From Micromonospora halophytica (GTDB lineage: Bacteria > Actinomycetota > Actinomycetes > Mycobacteriales > Micromonosporaceae): a stretch of DNA of 64,000 bases. Below the pieces are notes generated by a model, which searched no databases, was not told the origin of the DNA, and was given only the letters and a program-made list of their open reading frames with translations. The number at the start of each line of letters is the position of its first letter. Position 1 is the stretch's first letter. Positions 1-8,121 of the stretch are shown one piece after another. The translations under genes were made by a program, and so were the position numbers. The stretch lies in the NCBI RefSeq assembly GCF_900090245.1, contig NZ_FMDN01000022.1, positions 33,491-97,490 on the forward strand, read 5' to 3'.

Positions 1-469
1 CGCCGACCTGCCCGACGTCGACCGGCTCCCCGTCGACGTACGCTGGCCGCCGCACGGCGGTGAACAGGCCGGCGTCCTCGCCGGAGAGGCCGACGGCGAA
101 CGGGCCGTACGCGTTGATCAGCCCGACCAGTTCCCGGCCGACCTGCCCGACGAGCACCATCCGGACGACGTCCATCGCCTCCGGGGTGGTGACCCGCAGG
201 CCGCCCTTGAACTCGCTGGCGATGCCGAGCCGGCCGAGCATGGCCGAGATCTGCGGGCCGCCGCCGTGCACCACGACCGGCCGGAGTCCGGCGTACCGGA
301 GGAAGACCATGTCGGCGGCGAAGGCGCGCTGGAGTTCGGGGTCGACCATGGCGTTGCCGCCGTACTTGATCACGACGGTGGCGCCGGAGAAGCGGGCCAG
401 CCAGGGCAGGGCCTCGATCAGCGTCTCGGCCTTGGCCTGGGCCCGGGTGAGGTCGGCGGAGAGGCTCAC
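1..469 (-). CDS. argB: Acetylglutamate kinase, partial (C-terminus beyond window)
   Basis: Phosphorylates N-acetyl-L-glutamate with ATP, the second step of cytoplasmic arginine synthesis. Only about the first 156 codons are present. The amino acid kinase signatures VVIKYGGNAMV and VVVHGGGPQIS, which bind ATP and acetylglutamate, are intact, and the alpha/beta pattern continues to the edge (GLSGEDAGLF). The GTG start at 469 is chosen because the conserved N-terminus (VSLSADLTRAQAKAETLIEALPWLARF) begins there. This GTG overlaps the stop of a repeat-encoded mini-ORF, so translation is probably coupled to argJ through that repeat. Last visible gene of the argC-argJ-argB operon. Confidence 0.93.
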   Translation of the reverse strand, partial: MSLSADLTRAQAKAETLIEALPWLARFSGATVVIKYGGNAMVDPELQRAFAADMVFLRYAGLRPVVVHGGGPQISAMLGRLGIASEFKGGLRVTTPEAMDVVRMVLVGQVGRELVGLINAYGPFAVGLSGEDAGLFTAVRRPAYVDGEPVDVGQVG

Positions 470-591
470 GTCCGAGCCCTCCTTACGTTCGCGACTGCGG
501 GACTCCGCTGCGCTGCGTTCCTCGCGCTCACCGGTGCCCTCCTTACGTTCACGACTGCGGGACTCCGCTGCGCTGCGTTCCTCGCGCTCAC
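466..591 (-). repeat. Tandem 60-bp junction repeat forming a 41-codon mini-ORF between argJ and argB
   Basis: Two 60-bp copies (471-530 and 531-590) differ at only a handful of positions. On the minus strand they make one open frame, a GTG at 591 overlapping the argJ TGA and a TGA at 466-468 overlapping the argB GTG. It reads VSARNAAQRSPAVVNVRR and then VSARNAAQRSPAVANVRR. An AAGGAGG-like sequence near the end of each copy could act as a ribosome binding site. Related single copies lie at 56823-56885 and 59079-59141. I infer a mobile or amplified intergenic repeat that keeps translation coupled; whether the peptide has any function is unknown. Confidence 0.85.
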
Positions 592-1760
592 GTCGAGTAC
601 GCCGAGTTCTCGTGCACGTACGCGTGCGACAGGTCGTTGGTCCAGACCGTCGCCGCCGCGTCGCCGGCGTGCAGGTCGATCCGGATGGTGACGTCCCGGT
701 CGGTCAGGTCCACCTTGGCGCGCTCCTCGGCGGCGGCGCCGGAGCGGCACACCCAGATCCCGTTCACCGCGACGTCCACACCGTCCGGCTCGAACGCGGC
801 GGCGGTGGTGCCGACGGCGGCGAGGATCCGGCCCCAGTTCGGGTCGTTGCCGAACAGGGCGGTCTTGACCAGGTTGTTGCGGGCCACCGAGCGGCCCACC
901 TCCACCGCGTCGTCCTCGCTCGCCGCGCCGACGACGTCGATGGCGATCTGCTTGGTGGCGCCCTCGGCGTCGGCGATCAGCTGCTGGGCCAGGTCGTGGC
1001 AGGCGGCGGTGACCGCGGCGGTCAGCTCGGCCTCGGTGGGCTCGATGCCGGACGCGCCGCTGGACAGCAGCAGCACCGTGTCGTTGGTGGACATGCAGCC
1101 GTCGGAGTCGATCCGGTCGAAGGTGACCCGGGTCGCGGCGCGCAGCGCGGCATCCAGGGCCTCCGGCCCGGCCACCGCGTCGGTGGTGAGCACGCAGAGC
1201 ATGGTGGCCATGGCGGGGGCGAGCATGCCGGCGCCCTTGGCCATGCCGCCGACGGTCCAGCCGGCGCCCCTGGCCACGGTGGTCTTGGGCCGGGTGTCGG
1301 TGGTCATGATCGCCTCGGCGGCGGCCGGGCCGCCGTCGCGGGCGAGGCCCCGGATGGCGCCGCGCACCCCGGGCAGGAGCTTGTCCATCGGCAGCCGCTC
1401 ACCGATCAGGCCGGTGGAGCAGACCGCGACCTCGCCGGCCCCGAGCATCAACCGGGGGCTGACCGAGGTGAGCGCGGCAGCGGTGTGCTCGGCGGTGGCG
1501 TGGGTGTCCTGGAAGCCGGCCGGGCCGGTACAGGCGTTCGCGCCGCCGGAGTTGAGCACCACGGCGCGGACCACGCCACCCCGGACGACCTGCTGGGTCC
1601 AGAGCACCGGCGCGGCCTTGACCCGGTTGGCGGTGAAGACGCCGGCTACCCCGGCGTCGGGGCCGTCGTTGACGACGAGGGCGACGTCGGCGGCGCCGCT
1701 GGCCTTGAGCCCGGCGGCGACACCGGCGGCCCGGAAGCCCCGGGGAGCGGTGACGGTCAT
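588..1760 (-). CDS. argJ: Bifunctional ornithine acetyltransferase / N-acetylglutamate synthase
   Basis: Moves the acetyl group from N-acetylornithine to glutamate, recycling it in the cyclic arginine pathway; many ArgJ proteins also use acetyl-CoA. The 390-residue length fits the family. The self-cleavage region is visible as MAKGAGMLAPAMATMLCVL, whose Thr in AMATML is the expected nucleophile producing alpha and beta chains. Other family stretches are LNSGGANACTG near the N-terminus, NDTVLLLSSG, and FGNDPNWGRILAAVG near the C-terminus. The ATG at 1758-1760 overlaps the argC stop (ATGA), so the two are translationally coupled. The stop overlaps the GTG of the junction repeat that leads to argB. 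Confidence 0.96.
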   Translation of the reverse strand: MTVTAPRGFRAAGVAAGLKASGAADVALVVNDGPDAGVAGVFTANRVKAAPVLWTQQVVRGGVVRAVVLNSGGANACTGPAGFQDTHATAEHTAAALTSVSPRLMLGAGEVAVCSTGLIGERLPMDKLLPGVRGAIRGLARDGGPAAAEAIMTTDTRPKTTVARGAGWTVGGMAKGAGMLAPAMATMLCVLTTDAVAGPEALDAALRAATRVTFDRIDSDGCMSTNDTVLLLSSGASGIEPTEAELTAAVTAACHDLAQQLIADAEGATKQIAIDVVGAASEDDAVEVGRSVARNNLVKTALFGNDPNWGRILAAVGTTAAAFEPDGVDVAVNGIWVCRSGAAAEERAKVDLTDRDVTIRIDLHAGDAAATVWTNDLSHAYVHENSAYST

Positions 1761-2758
1761 GGCGCGACTCCGTAGACGGACAGTCCGGTGGTCTCGGGGA
1801 GACCGAGCATGAGGTTGGCGTTCTGCACGGCCTGGCCGGCGGCGCCCTTGCCCAGGTTGTCGATGGCGCTGACCACGATCACCCGGCCGGCGTCGACGTC
1901 CACGGCCGCCTGGAGGTGGCAGGAGTTCGCGCCGGCGGTGGCGGCGGTGTGCGGCCAGGCGCCCTCGGGCAGCAGGTGCACGAAGGGCGCGTCCGCGTAC
2001 GCCTGTGCCAGCACGTCGCGTGGGTCGGCGTCGCCGGTGGGCACGGCGGTGACGGTGGCCAGGATGCCGCGCGGCATGGGCGCGAGGACCGGGGTGAAGG
2101 AGAGGCTGGTTGCGCCGGTGGCCTGTTTGATCTCCGGCACGTGCTGGTGGGCGCCGACCTTGTAGGGCGACAGGTCGCCCATCACCTCGCTGCCGAGCAG
2201 GTGGGCCTTGGCGGCCCGGCCCGCGCCGGAGGTGCCGGAGGCGGCGACGACCACCACGTCGGCGGGGAACACCGCGCCGGCGGCGATCAGCGGGGCGAGC
2301 GCGAGGGTGGTGGCCACCGCGTAGCAGCCGGTGCTGGCGACCCGGGTGGCGGCGGCGATCGCCGCGCGCTGGCCGGGCAGTTCGGGCAGGCCGTAGGTCC
2401 ACGCGCCGGCGTGCGGGCCGCCGTAGTAGCGGGCCCAGGCGTCGGCGTCGTGCAGCCGGTGGTCGGCGCCGAGGTCGACCACCCGGACGGTCTCCGGCAG
2501 GGCCGCGGCGAGGGTCGCCGACTGACCGTGCGGCAGGGCGAGGAAGACCAGGTCCGCGTCGGCCAGGGTCGCCGGGTCGGTCGCCCCGAACACCAGGTCC
2601 AGGCCGGCGAGCTGCGGGTGTACGGCGGTGACTGGCTGACCGGCCTGGCTGTGCGCGGTGGCGGCGACCAGGTCGAACTCCGGGTGACCGGCGATCAGGC
2701 GCAGCAGTTCGCCCCCGGCGTACCCGCTCGCACCCGCGACCGCTACTCGAATGCCCAT
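1757..2758 (-). CDS. argC: N-acetyl-gamma-glutamyl-phosphate reductase
   Basis: NADPH-dependent reduction of N-acetylglutamyl phosphate to the semialdehyde, third step of arginine synthesis. The N-terminal Rossmann motif GASGYAGGELLRL and the catalytic cysteine in STGCYAVATTLAL are clear; GTSGAGRAAK and NLGKGAAGQA are further family stretches. I chose the ATG at 2758 because GGAGG lies five bases upstream, giving 333 residues; an in-frame GTG at 2764 sits directly on that ribosome binding site. First gene of the arginine operon, overlapping argJ by ATGA, with a promoter and candidate ARG boxes upstream. Confidence 0.96.
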   Translation of the reverse strand: MGIRVAVAGASGYAGGELLRLIAGHPEFDLVAATAHSQAGQPVTAVHPQLAGLDLVFGATDPATLADADLVFLALPHGQSATLAAALPETVRVVDLGADHRLHDADAWARYYGGPHAGAWTYGLPELPGQRAAIAAATRVASTGCYAVATTLALAPLIAAGAVFPADVVVVAASGTSGAGRAAKAHLLGSEVMGDLSPYKVGAHQHVPEIKQATGATSLSFTPVLAPMPRGILATVTAVPTGDADPRDVLAQAYADAPFVHLLPEGAWPHTAATAGANSCHLQAAVDVDAGRVIVVSAIDNLGKGAAGQAVQNANLMLGLPETTGLSVYGVAP

Positions 2759-2768
2759 ACTCACCTCC

Positions 2769-2822
2769 GCATGACTATGCAGTGAAGGTTAGTGGCGCGA
2801 CGGATGCAGTGCAAGTTCATGC
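2769..2822 (-). promoter_or_regulatory. argC promoter with candidate ARG boxes
   Basis: On the minus strand a -35 TTGCAC (2809-2814) and a -10 TAACCT (2786-2791) are separated by exactly 17 bases. Two half-palindromic GCAT/ATGC-type sequences overlap this promoter: TGCACTGCATC at the -35 and TGCATAGTCATGC just past the expected start point. They resemble actinobacterial ArgR operators, so arginine repression is likely. The promoter is read directly from sequence; the ArgR assignment is inference. Confidence 0.5.
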
Positions 2823-2895
2823 GCCCTGCTGCATGGCCATGCCGCCGGTGACCCCGATCACCTCCCCCGGGTCGACCGCCCGGGACGCGTCCGCA

Positions 2896-2924
2896 TTGAC
2901 AGGAGCCCATGCGGCCCCGATGCT
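2896..2924 (+). promoter_or_regulatory. Promoter of the GH64 glucanase gene
   Basis: A consensus -35 TTGACA (2896-2901) and a weak -10 GATGCT (2919-2924) are 17 bases apart. The palindromic operator begins at the last base of the -10, so a bound repressor would cover the start point. The leader to the TTG start would be about 130 bases. Confidence 0.5.
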
Positions 2925-2956
2925 GTGAGAGCGCTCTCTGAGAGAGCGCTCTCACA
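2924..2956 (+). promoter_or_regulatory. Double palindromic operator, LacI-family (CebR-like) type
   Basis: Two copies of the 12-base perfect palindrome GAGAGCGCTCTC (2927-2938 and 2942-2953) lie within a 33-base near-perfect inverted repeat with TGTG/CACA ends. The core GAGCGCTC matches the operator family of LacI-type sugar repressors such as CebR of Streptomyces (TGGGAGCGCTCCCA). Its place between the -10 and the glucanase gene suggests repression relieved by an oligosaccharide. No LacI gene is visible nearby, so the regulator would act in trans. Confidence 0.7.
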
Positions 2957-3062
2957 GGACCGTCCCGATCCGGTGAGACGCCCCCGTCCCGCACCCGGCC
3001 ACCGCCACCACCGACCCGCGGCAGCCGGCCTACCGGGCCCTCCCGGGCCGAAGGAGTCGTCC

Positions 3063-4841
3063 TTGCGTACCCCCACCAGGCTGACCCGCGTCCTGCTGGC
3101 GCTCGTCCTGGCGAGCGCCACCTCCGTCGTGACGGCGGCATCGCTCGCCCAGGCCGTCGGCCCCAACCAGCTCCCGATGACCGTCACCAACCACACCGGC
3201 CGGGCGGAGGCCGTCCACCTCTACGTGCTCGGCGTCGACCTCGGCTCCGGACGGCTCGGGTACGTCGACGCGGCCGGGACCTTCACCCCCTGGCCCGCCG
3301 GCGGCCTGCCCCCCACCCCGGCCCCGGACGTCTCCATCGCCGGCCCCGCGCCGGGCGGCAGCACCACGCTGCGCATCCCCCGCAACCTCTCCGGCCGGGT
3401 CTACTTCTCCTTCGGCGAGAAGCTGCGCTTCGCCCTCACCCCGGACGGCCTGGTGCAGCCGGCCCCCTGGGCGGCCGGCGACCCCAACCGGGACATCCTC
3501 TTCGACTGGTCCGAGTTCACCTACAACGACGCCGGGCTCTGGCTCAACAGCTCCCAGGTCGACATGTTCGCCGTCCCGCACGCGGTCACCGTGACCGGCG
3601 CCGACGGGGTCACCCGCCGCACCGGCGAGGTGGTCGACGGCGGACGGCAGGCCGTCATCGACGCCGTCCGGGCCCAGCCCGGCTGGGGCGGATCGGTGCA
3701 GACCCGCGCCGACGGCACGGTGCTGCGGGTGCTCTCCCCCGGCAAGGCGGCCGACGCCGGCCTGTTCAGCGCCACCTACCTGGACCCGTACATCACCGAG
3801 GCGTGGAACGCGTACACCACCCGGACGCTGACCGTGGTGCCCTTCGCCGCGCAGCCCGAGGTGAAGTACTTCGGCCGGACCAGCGGCACCACGATGACCT
3901 TCACCGACACCGCCGGCCGGCAGGTCGCCAGCTTCACCAAGCCGTCCAGCTCCGACGTCTGGGACTGCGACGGGGCGCTCGCCGCACCGAACGACCTGGT
4001 GGTCGGGCCGATCGCCCGTACCCTCTGCGCGGCGTTGCACCGCTCCACCCTGGGCACCCTCGACACCCAGCCCGGCGGCGGACCGGCCGACTTCTACCGG
4101 GGAGACCTGACGAACCACTACTCGCGGATCGTGCACGCGCACATGGTCGACGGGAAGGCGTACGGCTTCGCCTTCGACGACGTGCAGGCGCAGGAGTCCC
4201 TGGTGCACGACGGCGACCCGCGCGCAGCCGGCATCGAGCTGAACTCGTTCACCGCGGGCGGCACCCCGCCGCCCAGCCCCACGCCGACCACCACCACCAG
4301 CCCGGATCCCAGCCCCACGGCGACCACCACGACCAGCCCGACGCCGACCTGCCCGACCGGCCGGCACCGGGTGCAGCCCGTCGAGTACCTGCTGGTCGGC
4401 GGCGCGATGGGCGTCGACCAGGGCCCGACCGGCAGCGCCACGGTGCCGGCGGCGAACGGCAACCACGACGGCACGCCGAGCAACCCGCTGGTCTTCACCG
4501 CCTGCGGCCTCGACGGCGACCACCGGGGCGGAGCCACCACGTTCCAGCTGGCCGTCGACGCCGGCACGGCGGTGGGCAACGGCGTGCAGGCCCGGGTGTC
4601 GTACGACCTGACCGGCGACGGCACCGTCGAACGGGTGGAGACGTACCGCTACTTCGCCACCGACCCGCTGCCCGGCTGGGAGTCCTACGGTGCGCAGCAG
4701 GGCCTGCTGACCGCCAGTGGAACCCTCGGCGACCTCGTCAACGGGACCGTCACGGTCGAGGTCTGGAACGCCATCGGCGGCAGCCCGACCACGCTGGGCA
4801 TCGGCGACTCCTCCCGGATCAGCCTGCCGTTCACCGGCTGA
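3063..4841 (+). CDS. Secreted beta-1,3-glucanase, GH64 (thaumatin-like) with C-terminal accessory domain
   Basis: Predicted extracellular endo-beta-1,3-glucanase that would attack fungal or algal laminarin-type glucan. The TTG at 3063 has AAGGAG six bases upstream and starts a Sec signal peptide (RTPTRLTRVLLALVLASA, cleavage after AQA near residue 31). The GH64 domain spans about 32-400; WSEFTYND and SSQVDMFAVPHA carry the likely catalytic Glu and Asp, as in the laminaripentaose-producing enzymes. A Pro/Thr/Ser linker (about 402-430) leads to a beta-rich domain with DGDHRGG and GDGTVERVETYRYF, resembling accessory modules of actinobacterial carbohydrases; I cannot name its CBM family. Mature length is about 560 residues. 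Governed by the double operator upstream. Confidence 0.85.
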   Translation: MRTPTRLTRVLLALVLASATSVVTAASLAQAVGPNQLPMTVTNHTGRAEAVHLYVLGVDLGSGRLGYVDAAGTFTPWPAGGLPPTPAPDVSIAGPAPGGSTTLRIPRNLSGRVYFSFGEKLRFALTPDGLVQPAPWAAGDPNRDILFDWSEFTYNDAGLWLNSSQVDMFAVPHAVTVTGADGVTRRTGEVVDGGRQAVIDAVRAQPGWGGSVQTRADGTVLRVLSPGKAADAGLFSATYLDPYITEAWNAYTTRTLTVVPFAAQPEVKYFGRTSGTTMTFTDTAGRQVASFTKPSSSDVWDCDGALAAPNDLVVGPIARTLCAALHRSTLGTLDTQPGGGPADFYRGDLTNHYSRIVHAHMVDGKAYGFAFDDVQAQESLVHDGDPRAAGIELNSFTAGGTPPPSPTPTTTTSPDPSPTATTTTSPTPTCPTGRHRVQPVEYLLVGGAMGVDQGPTGSATVPAANGNHDGTPSNPLVFTACGLDGDHRGGATTFQLAVDAGTAVGNGVQARVSYDLTGDGTVERVETYRYFATDPLPGWESYGAQQGLLTASGTLGDLVNGTVTVEVWNAIGGSPTTLGIGDSSRISLPFTG

Positions 4842-4850
4842 TCCGCCTCC

Positions 4851-4888
4851 GCCGCGTCCCGGACGGCTGCCACCACCCGGGACGCGGC
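4851..4888 (+). terminator. Strong inverted repeat after the glucanase gene
   Basis: GCCGCGTCCCGG (4851-4862) pairs with CCGGGACGCGGC (4877-4888), a 12-bp stem ten bases past the glucanase stop. No U-run follows, as is usual in high-GC actinomycetes. Likely the glucanase terminator. Confidence 0.55.
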
Positions 4889-4968
4889 ACCGGCGGGTGG
4901 GACCCGCGCGCACGCCCCGGGGCGGCGGGCCCACCCGTCGCCCCGGGAAGCACCGGATGAAACCGGGT

Positions 4969-5004
4969 GCGGCGGCCCTCCCGGTGCCGGGGGACGGCCG
5001 CCGC
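4969..5004 (-). terminator. Inverted repeat after the cyclase/STAND operon
   Basis: GCGGCGGCC (4969-4977) pairs with GGCCGCCGC (4996-5004), directly after the stop at 5009 of the last minus-strand gene of the three-gene operon. Probable terminator, facing the glucanase terminator. Confidence 0.5.
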
Positions 5005-5008
5005 ACGA

Positions 5009-5836
5009 TCAGTTGACCCGCTCCGAGAGCCCGTGCTGCCGCTCGTACGTCCGCAGCGCCGCATCCCACGCCTGCGTGTACTCCGACGGACCCAGGTTCA
5101 GGTCGTTGTGCCCCCGCACCGCCTCCCGCAGCAGGCTGACCAGGTCGGGCACCATCTCCCGGCGCTCCTCGACGTACCGGCGGAAGACTTCGGCGAACTG
5201 CTCCCCGGTCAGCCGCGCGGCGTGGGCGGTGACCGGATCGTCCTCCAGCGCCTGCAGGACCGCGCACCACCGCCGGGTCAGATCGTCGGCCTGACGTGCC
5301 CTGATCTTCTGCAGCTCGTGGTCGCACTCCAGCTTGATCCGCTCCTCCCAGTACGGCCGTAGCCGCTCCCGGACCCGCTCATCGGGACGGACCCGCACCT
5401 GGGCGGAGAACTGGGGTGCGTTCTCGTTCCGGGGCCAGCGCTGGCCCGCCAACCGGTCGTTGAGAGCCCGTTCGAGATCGTGCGAGCGGTGCGGCTCGTA
5501 CTCGCGGGCGAGATCGACCGCCCGGTCCCGGATGATCCCGCCGGCCCAGCTCAGGTAACGCTCGGCGCGGAAGCGCAACTCCTCGAACGTCATGTGCCGG
5601 GCGGTCCAGACGTAGACGGCGTGCAGGTGGAAGTCGAACGCGTCCCCCCTCGCCGGGACCAGGATCGGCTGCGGCGCGTCCTGACGGAACGACACCGTCG
5701 GCGGCACCGGCGGCGGGAGCGGAGCCGCCGGGACGGGCGTCGTCGGCGGGAACAACGCGTGCCACCAGCGGCGGCGGTCCGCCTGCACGGGGACGGACGG
5801 GCGGGCTCCGGCATTGGGGTCGGCATGAGTGCTCAT
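5009..5836 (-). CDS. Unknown protein with possible SPFH/band-7-like fold; third gene of the cyclase-STAND operon
   Basis: 275 residues, not recognised with certainty. After a proline-rich N-terminus (about 1-50), a strand-rich segment (ILVPARGDAFDFHLHAVYVW) is followed by a helix with many Arg/Glu, a second strand (FSAQVRVRPDE) and a long charged helix (ERVRERLRPYWEERIKLEC). This order recalls SPFH/prohibitin proteins; that is a weak inference. There is no transmembrane segment or signal peptide, and the VRGQNA motif of its two operon partners is absent. The ATG at 5836 overlaps the STAND stop by ATGA, so it is co-translated and probably works with the NTPase. Alternative: an adaptor or effector of the same system. 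Confidence 0.8.
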   Translation of the reverse strand: MSTHADPNAGARPSVPVQADRRRWWHALFPPTTPVPAAPLPPPVPPTVSFRQDAPQPILVPARGDAFDFHLHAVYVWTARHMTFEELRFRAERYLSWAGGIIRDRAVDLAREYEPHRSHDLERALNDRLAGQRWPRNENAPQFSAQVRVRPDERVRERLRPYWEERIKLECDHELQKIRARQADDLTRRWCAVLQALEDDPVTAHAARLTGEQFAEVFRRYVEERREMVPDLVSLLREAVRGHNDLNLGPSEYTQAWDAALRTYERQHGLSERVN

Positions 5837-8121
5837 CGGGGTTCCTCGGTGGTGAGTCGTCGTACGTCGTCGAGCAGGGTGTTGCGGGGCATCAGCGGAG
5901 CCCAGACATGTCGGAGCTGATGCTCCAGGCGGCGGCGCAGCGGCTCCCGCCCCGTCACCAGCCGGGCGAGCAGCTCCAGGCAGTAGGCCGCGACCTCGGG
6001 CTGCCGGTCGGCGCGGTTCAACCAGAAGCCGAGCGTGCGCCACGAGCGGTAGGCGGTGCCGGGGAGGCTGAGAGCGGCGGCCCAGCAGGTGACCAGGTCC
6101 GTCATGGGCACGGTGCCGCCACGCACCATGTCGAGAAGCTCCGGCCAGTGCTCCCGGGGAGCCGGTGCCCACCGGTCGGCGAGCACGCGAAGGGCACGGC
6201 CGGCGTGCAGCCGGACCTCCGGATCCGGCGAGGTGCTCCACTCGGCCAGGGCCGGCAGCACCCGCTCCTCATGACCGGCGGCGTGCACCTCGACCAGGCC
6301 GCGCACCACCGAGTTGTGCCACCGCTGCATCCGTGCCTCGGCGATCTGGCGAAGCTGGACGAGCGCCGCGTCCGGCCACAGGCGGGCCAGCCCCGATGCG
6401 TACGCCCTGGCCACCGTGTCCCGAAGATGCGCCGGTCCGTTCGCCGCCCACCGGTCCAGTTCCACCCGGACCCGCTGCCGCAACTGCGGCTGCATGGCCA
6501 TGGCCACCAGAGCGACGGCGGCCGCCTGCCGCACGCTCGCCCGGCGTTCCCTCGCGAGAAGATCGACGGTGTGGAGCGCCGCCCGCACCCCGTGCCGGGC
6601 GGCCCAGCCGATCGAACCCGCAGCAGCCTCCCGCACGCCGGGGGAACCGGTCCGCACCAGCTCGGCCAGCCAGCCGAGCAGTTGTTCCGGGAGCCACCAG
6701 TCCGACCAGGCCACCTCCAACAGGCTGGTCCGCAGCTGGTCGTTGCCGGCGGAGAACTCGAGCCGCCGCCCGCCCGTCGGCCGATCGTCGTCGACCAGCA
6801 GGACCGCCTGCCGTAGCGCGGGGCCGAGCAGCGCGTCGACCGTCCCGCCGGTGAGGCTCGCCGGCGCGGGACCGGGGAACTCACCGATCGGCCCGGACGC
6901 CGCCAGCAGTCGACCGGCAGCGTGGATCTCGGCCACCGGCTGTCCCGCCAGGACGGCGCACGACAACCGGAACGCCCGGCGGTGCTCGGCGCTCCACGGA
7001 CCGGCAGCGGACGACGTGTCCTCGACGGCCAGGATGCGGGTCGCCCGCTCACGCAGCTGACGCGGCAGCAACCGCTCCAGCCGCTCGGTGAAGTCGGCAG
7101 CTCGCGGGGGCGCCTGCCCGATCAGCTCCGCCAGCCGTACGACCTCGCTCACCCGGGGACCACCGGACAGGTGGGCCGAGAGGAGCGGGTGCGCCACGCA
7201 CTCGTCGAGGTACGCGTCGAGGCAGTCACCTACGCAGTCGTCGGAGCACCACCCGACGCAGCGTCCCCGCAACAGGCGGCGCAACTGTGCCCGGAACACC
7301 TCCACCGGAGCCGCCGGGCGGTGCGGCACCAGGTGCCCCGCGAACGCGTGGTCGCGCCGTCCGAAGTCCCCCACCAGCAGCAGAGTGCTGCCGACCGTCT
7401 CGGCGCGGGCGGCCAGAGCGACGAGGGTCATCCCGTCCAGCTCGCCAACCACGCCGTCGGTCAGCCGCAGCACGTGGCCGTAACCGGCGCGCAACGGCGC
7501 GTCAGGGCGCAGCAGGTCGGTCAACTGCTCCGCGTCGAGGACCGCGACATGGTCGAAGCCGTGTCGGCGGGCGGAGGCCAGGCATGCCGCGCTCTGCCGC
7601 CCCGTCCCCTCCGGCCCCGACAGGCAGACCAGATGACGCTGTTTGAGGTGCCGGTCGAGCTGCTGGTCGCTCGGGGTCGGGGCGTAGCCGTCGGCCAGTT
7701 GCCGGACCCAGACTCCACTGAGCGTCTCGGACCAGGTCCGGCCGCCGGAGCCCACGCCCGTCGTGGTGATGTTCACGGTGCCGATCGCGGTCGCCCCCGG
7801 CCCGGTCGCGTTCTGGCCCCGCACTCGTACGTCGCCGACATCGATCAGGGACGGGGCACCGAGCAGAGAAGCGAGCCGGGCCAGGACCTGACCGGCGTCG
7901 ACCGCCTCCTCAGGTTCATCGGCGAGATCCTGCTCGTCGGGACCCTCCGCCTCCGCAGACCCCGTCGGCGGGCCGGGCAGCCCGTCTTCCGGCCCGACCC
8001 GCCGCTCCCCGTCGTCGCGTGTCAGCTCGTCCTCGACGTCGGCATGCGGCACGGACGCCGGGCCGAGCGAGGCATCGGCAGGGTGACCCCGTGCTTCGCC
8101 TGCCCAGGTCGTCCCGGTCAT
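5833..8121 (-). CDS. STAND-like NTPase with C-terminal HEAT-type repeats and N-terminal VRGQNA motif
   Basis: 762 residues. Residues 1-75 are acidic and disordered. About 94-116 carry the motif VRGQNATGPGATAIGTV, shared with the upstream cyclase-like protein. A P-loop domain follows: SGPEGTGRQSA near 168-178, where Arg replaces the usual Walker A Lys, and STLLLVGDFG near 245-254 as a Walker B-like strand. A segment rich in cysteine (RCVGWCSDDCVGDC, about 287-300) is unusual. From about 470 the protein is helical in HEAT-like units (RASVRQAAAVALVAMA, DPEVRLHAGRALRVLA). The layout resembles NLR-type STAND receptors, with HEAT repeats as sensor. Coupled to both neighbours by ATGA overlaps. Function inferred; the altered P-loop leaves ATPase activity uncertain. 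Confidence 0.85.
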   Translation of the reverse strand: MTGTTWAGEARGHPADASLGPASVPHADVEDELTRDDGERRVGPEDGLPGPPTGSAEAEGPDEQDLADEPEEAVDAGQVLARLASLLGAPSLIDVGDVRVRGQNATGPGATAIGTVNITTTGVGSGGRTWSETLSGVWVRQLADGYAPTPSDQQLDRHLKQRHLVCLSGPEGTGRQSAACLASARRHGFDHVAVLDAEQLTDLLRPDAPLRAGYGHVLRLTDGVVGELDGMTLVALAARAETVGSTLLLVGDFGRRDHAFAGHLVPHRPAAPVEVFRAQLRRLLRGRCVGWCSDDCVGDCLDAYLDECVAHPLLSAHLSGGPRVSEVVRLAELIGQAPPRAADFTERLERLLPRQLRERATRILAVEDTSSAAGPWSAEHRRAFRLSCAVLAGQPVAEIHAAGRLLAASGPIGEFPGPAPASLTGGTVDALLGPALRQAVLLVDDDRPTGGRRLEFSAGNDQLRTSLLEVAWSDWWLPEQLLGWLAELVRTGSPGVREAAAGSIGWAARHGVRAALHTVDLLARERRASVRQAAAVALVAMAMQPQLRQRVRVELDRWAANGPAHLRDTVARAYASGLARLWPDAALVQLRQIAEARMQRWHNSVVRGLVEVHAAGHEERVLPALAEWSTSPDPEVRLHAGRALRVLADRWAPAPREHWPELLDMVRGGTVPMTDLVTCWAAALSLPGTAYRSWRTLGFWLNRADRQPEVAAYCLELLARLVTGREPLRRRLEHQLRHVWAPLMPRNTLLDDVRRLTTEEPR

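Noticed and set aside
60..1775. Long open frames opposite argJ and argB on the plus strand
   Set aside because: They lie antisense to clear homologues, are rich in Arg/Ala/Pro/Gly as expected of antisense frames in 74% GC DNA, and show no motif.
3030..5327. 765-codon frame antisense to the GH64 glucanase
   Set aside because: A shadow of high-GC coding sequence; composition dominated by Gly/Ala/Arg/Val with no domain, and the plus-strand gene has a signal peptide, catalytic motifs and ribosome binding site.
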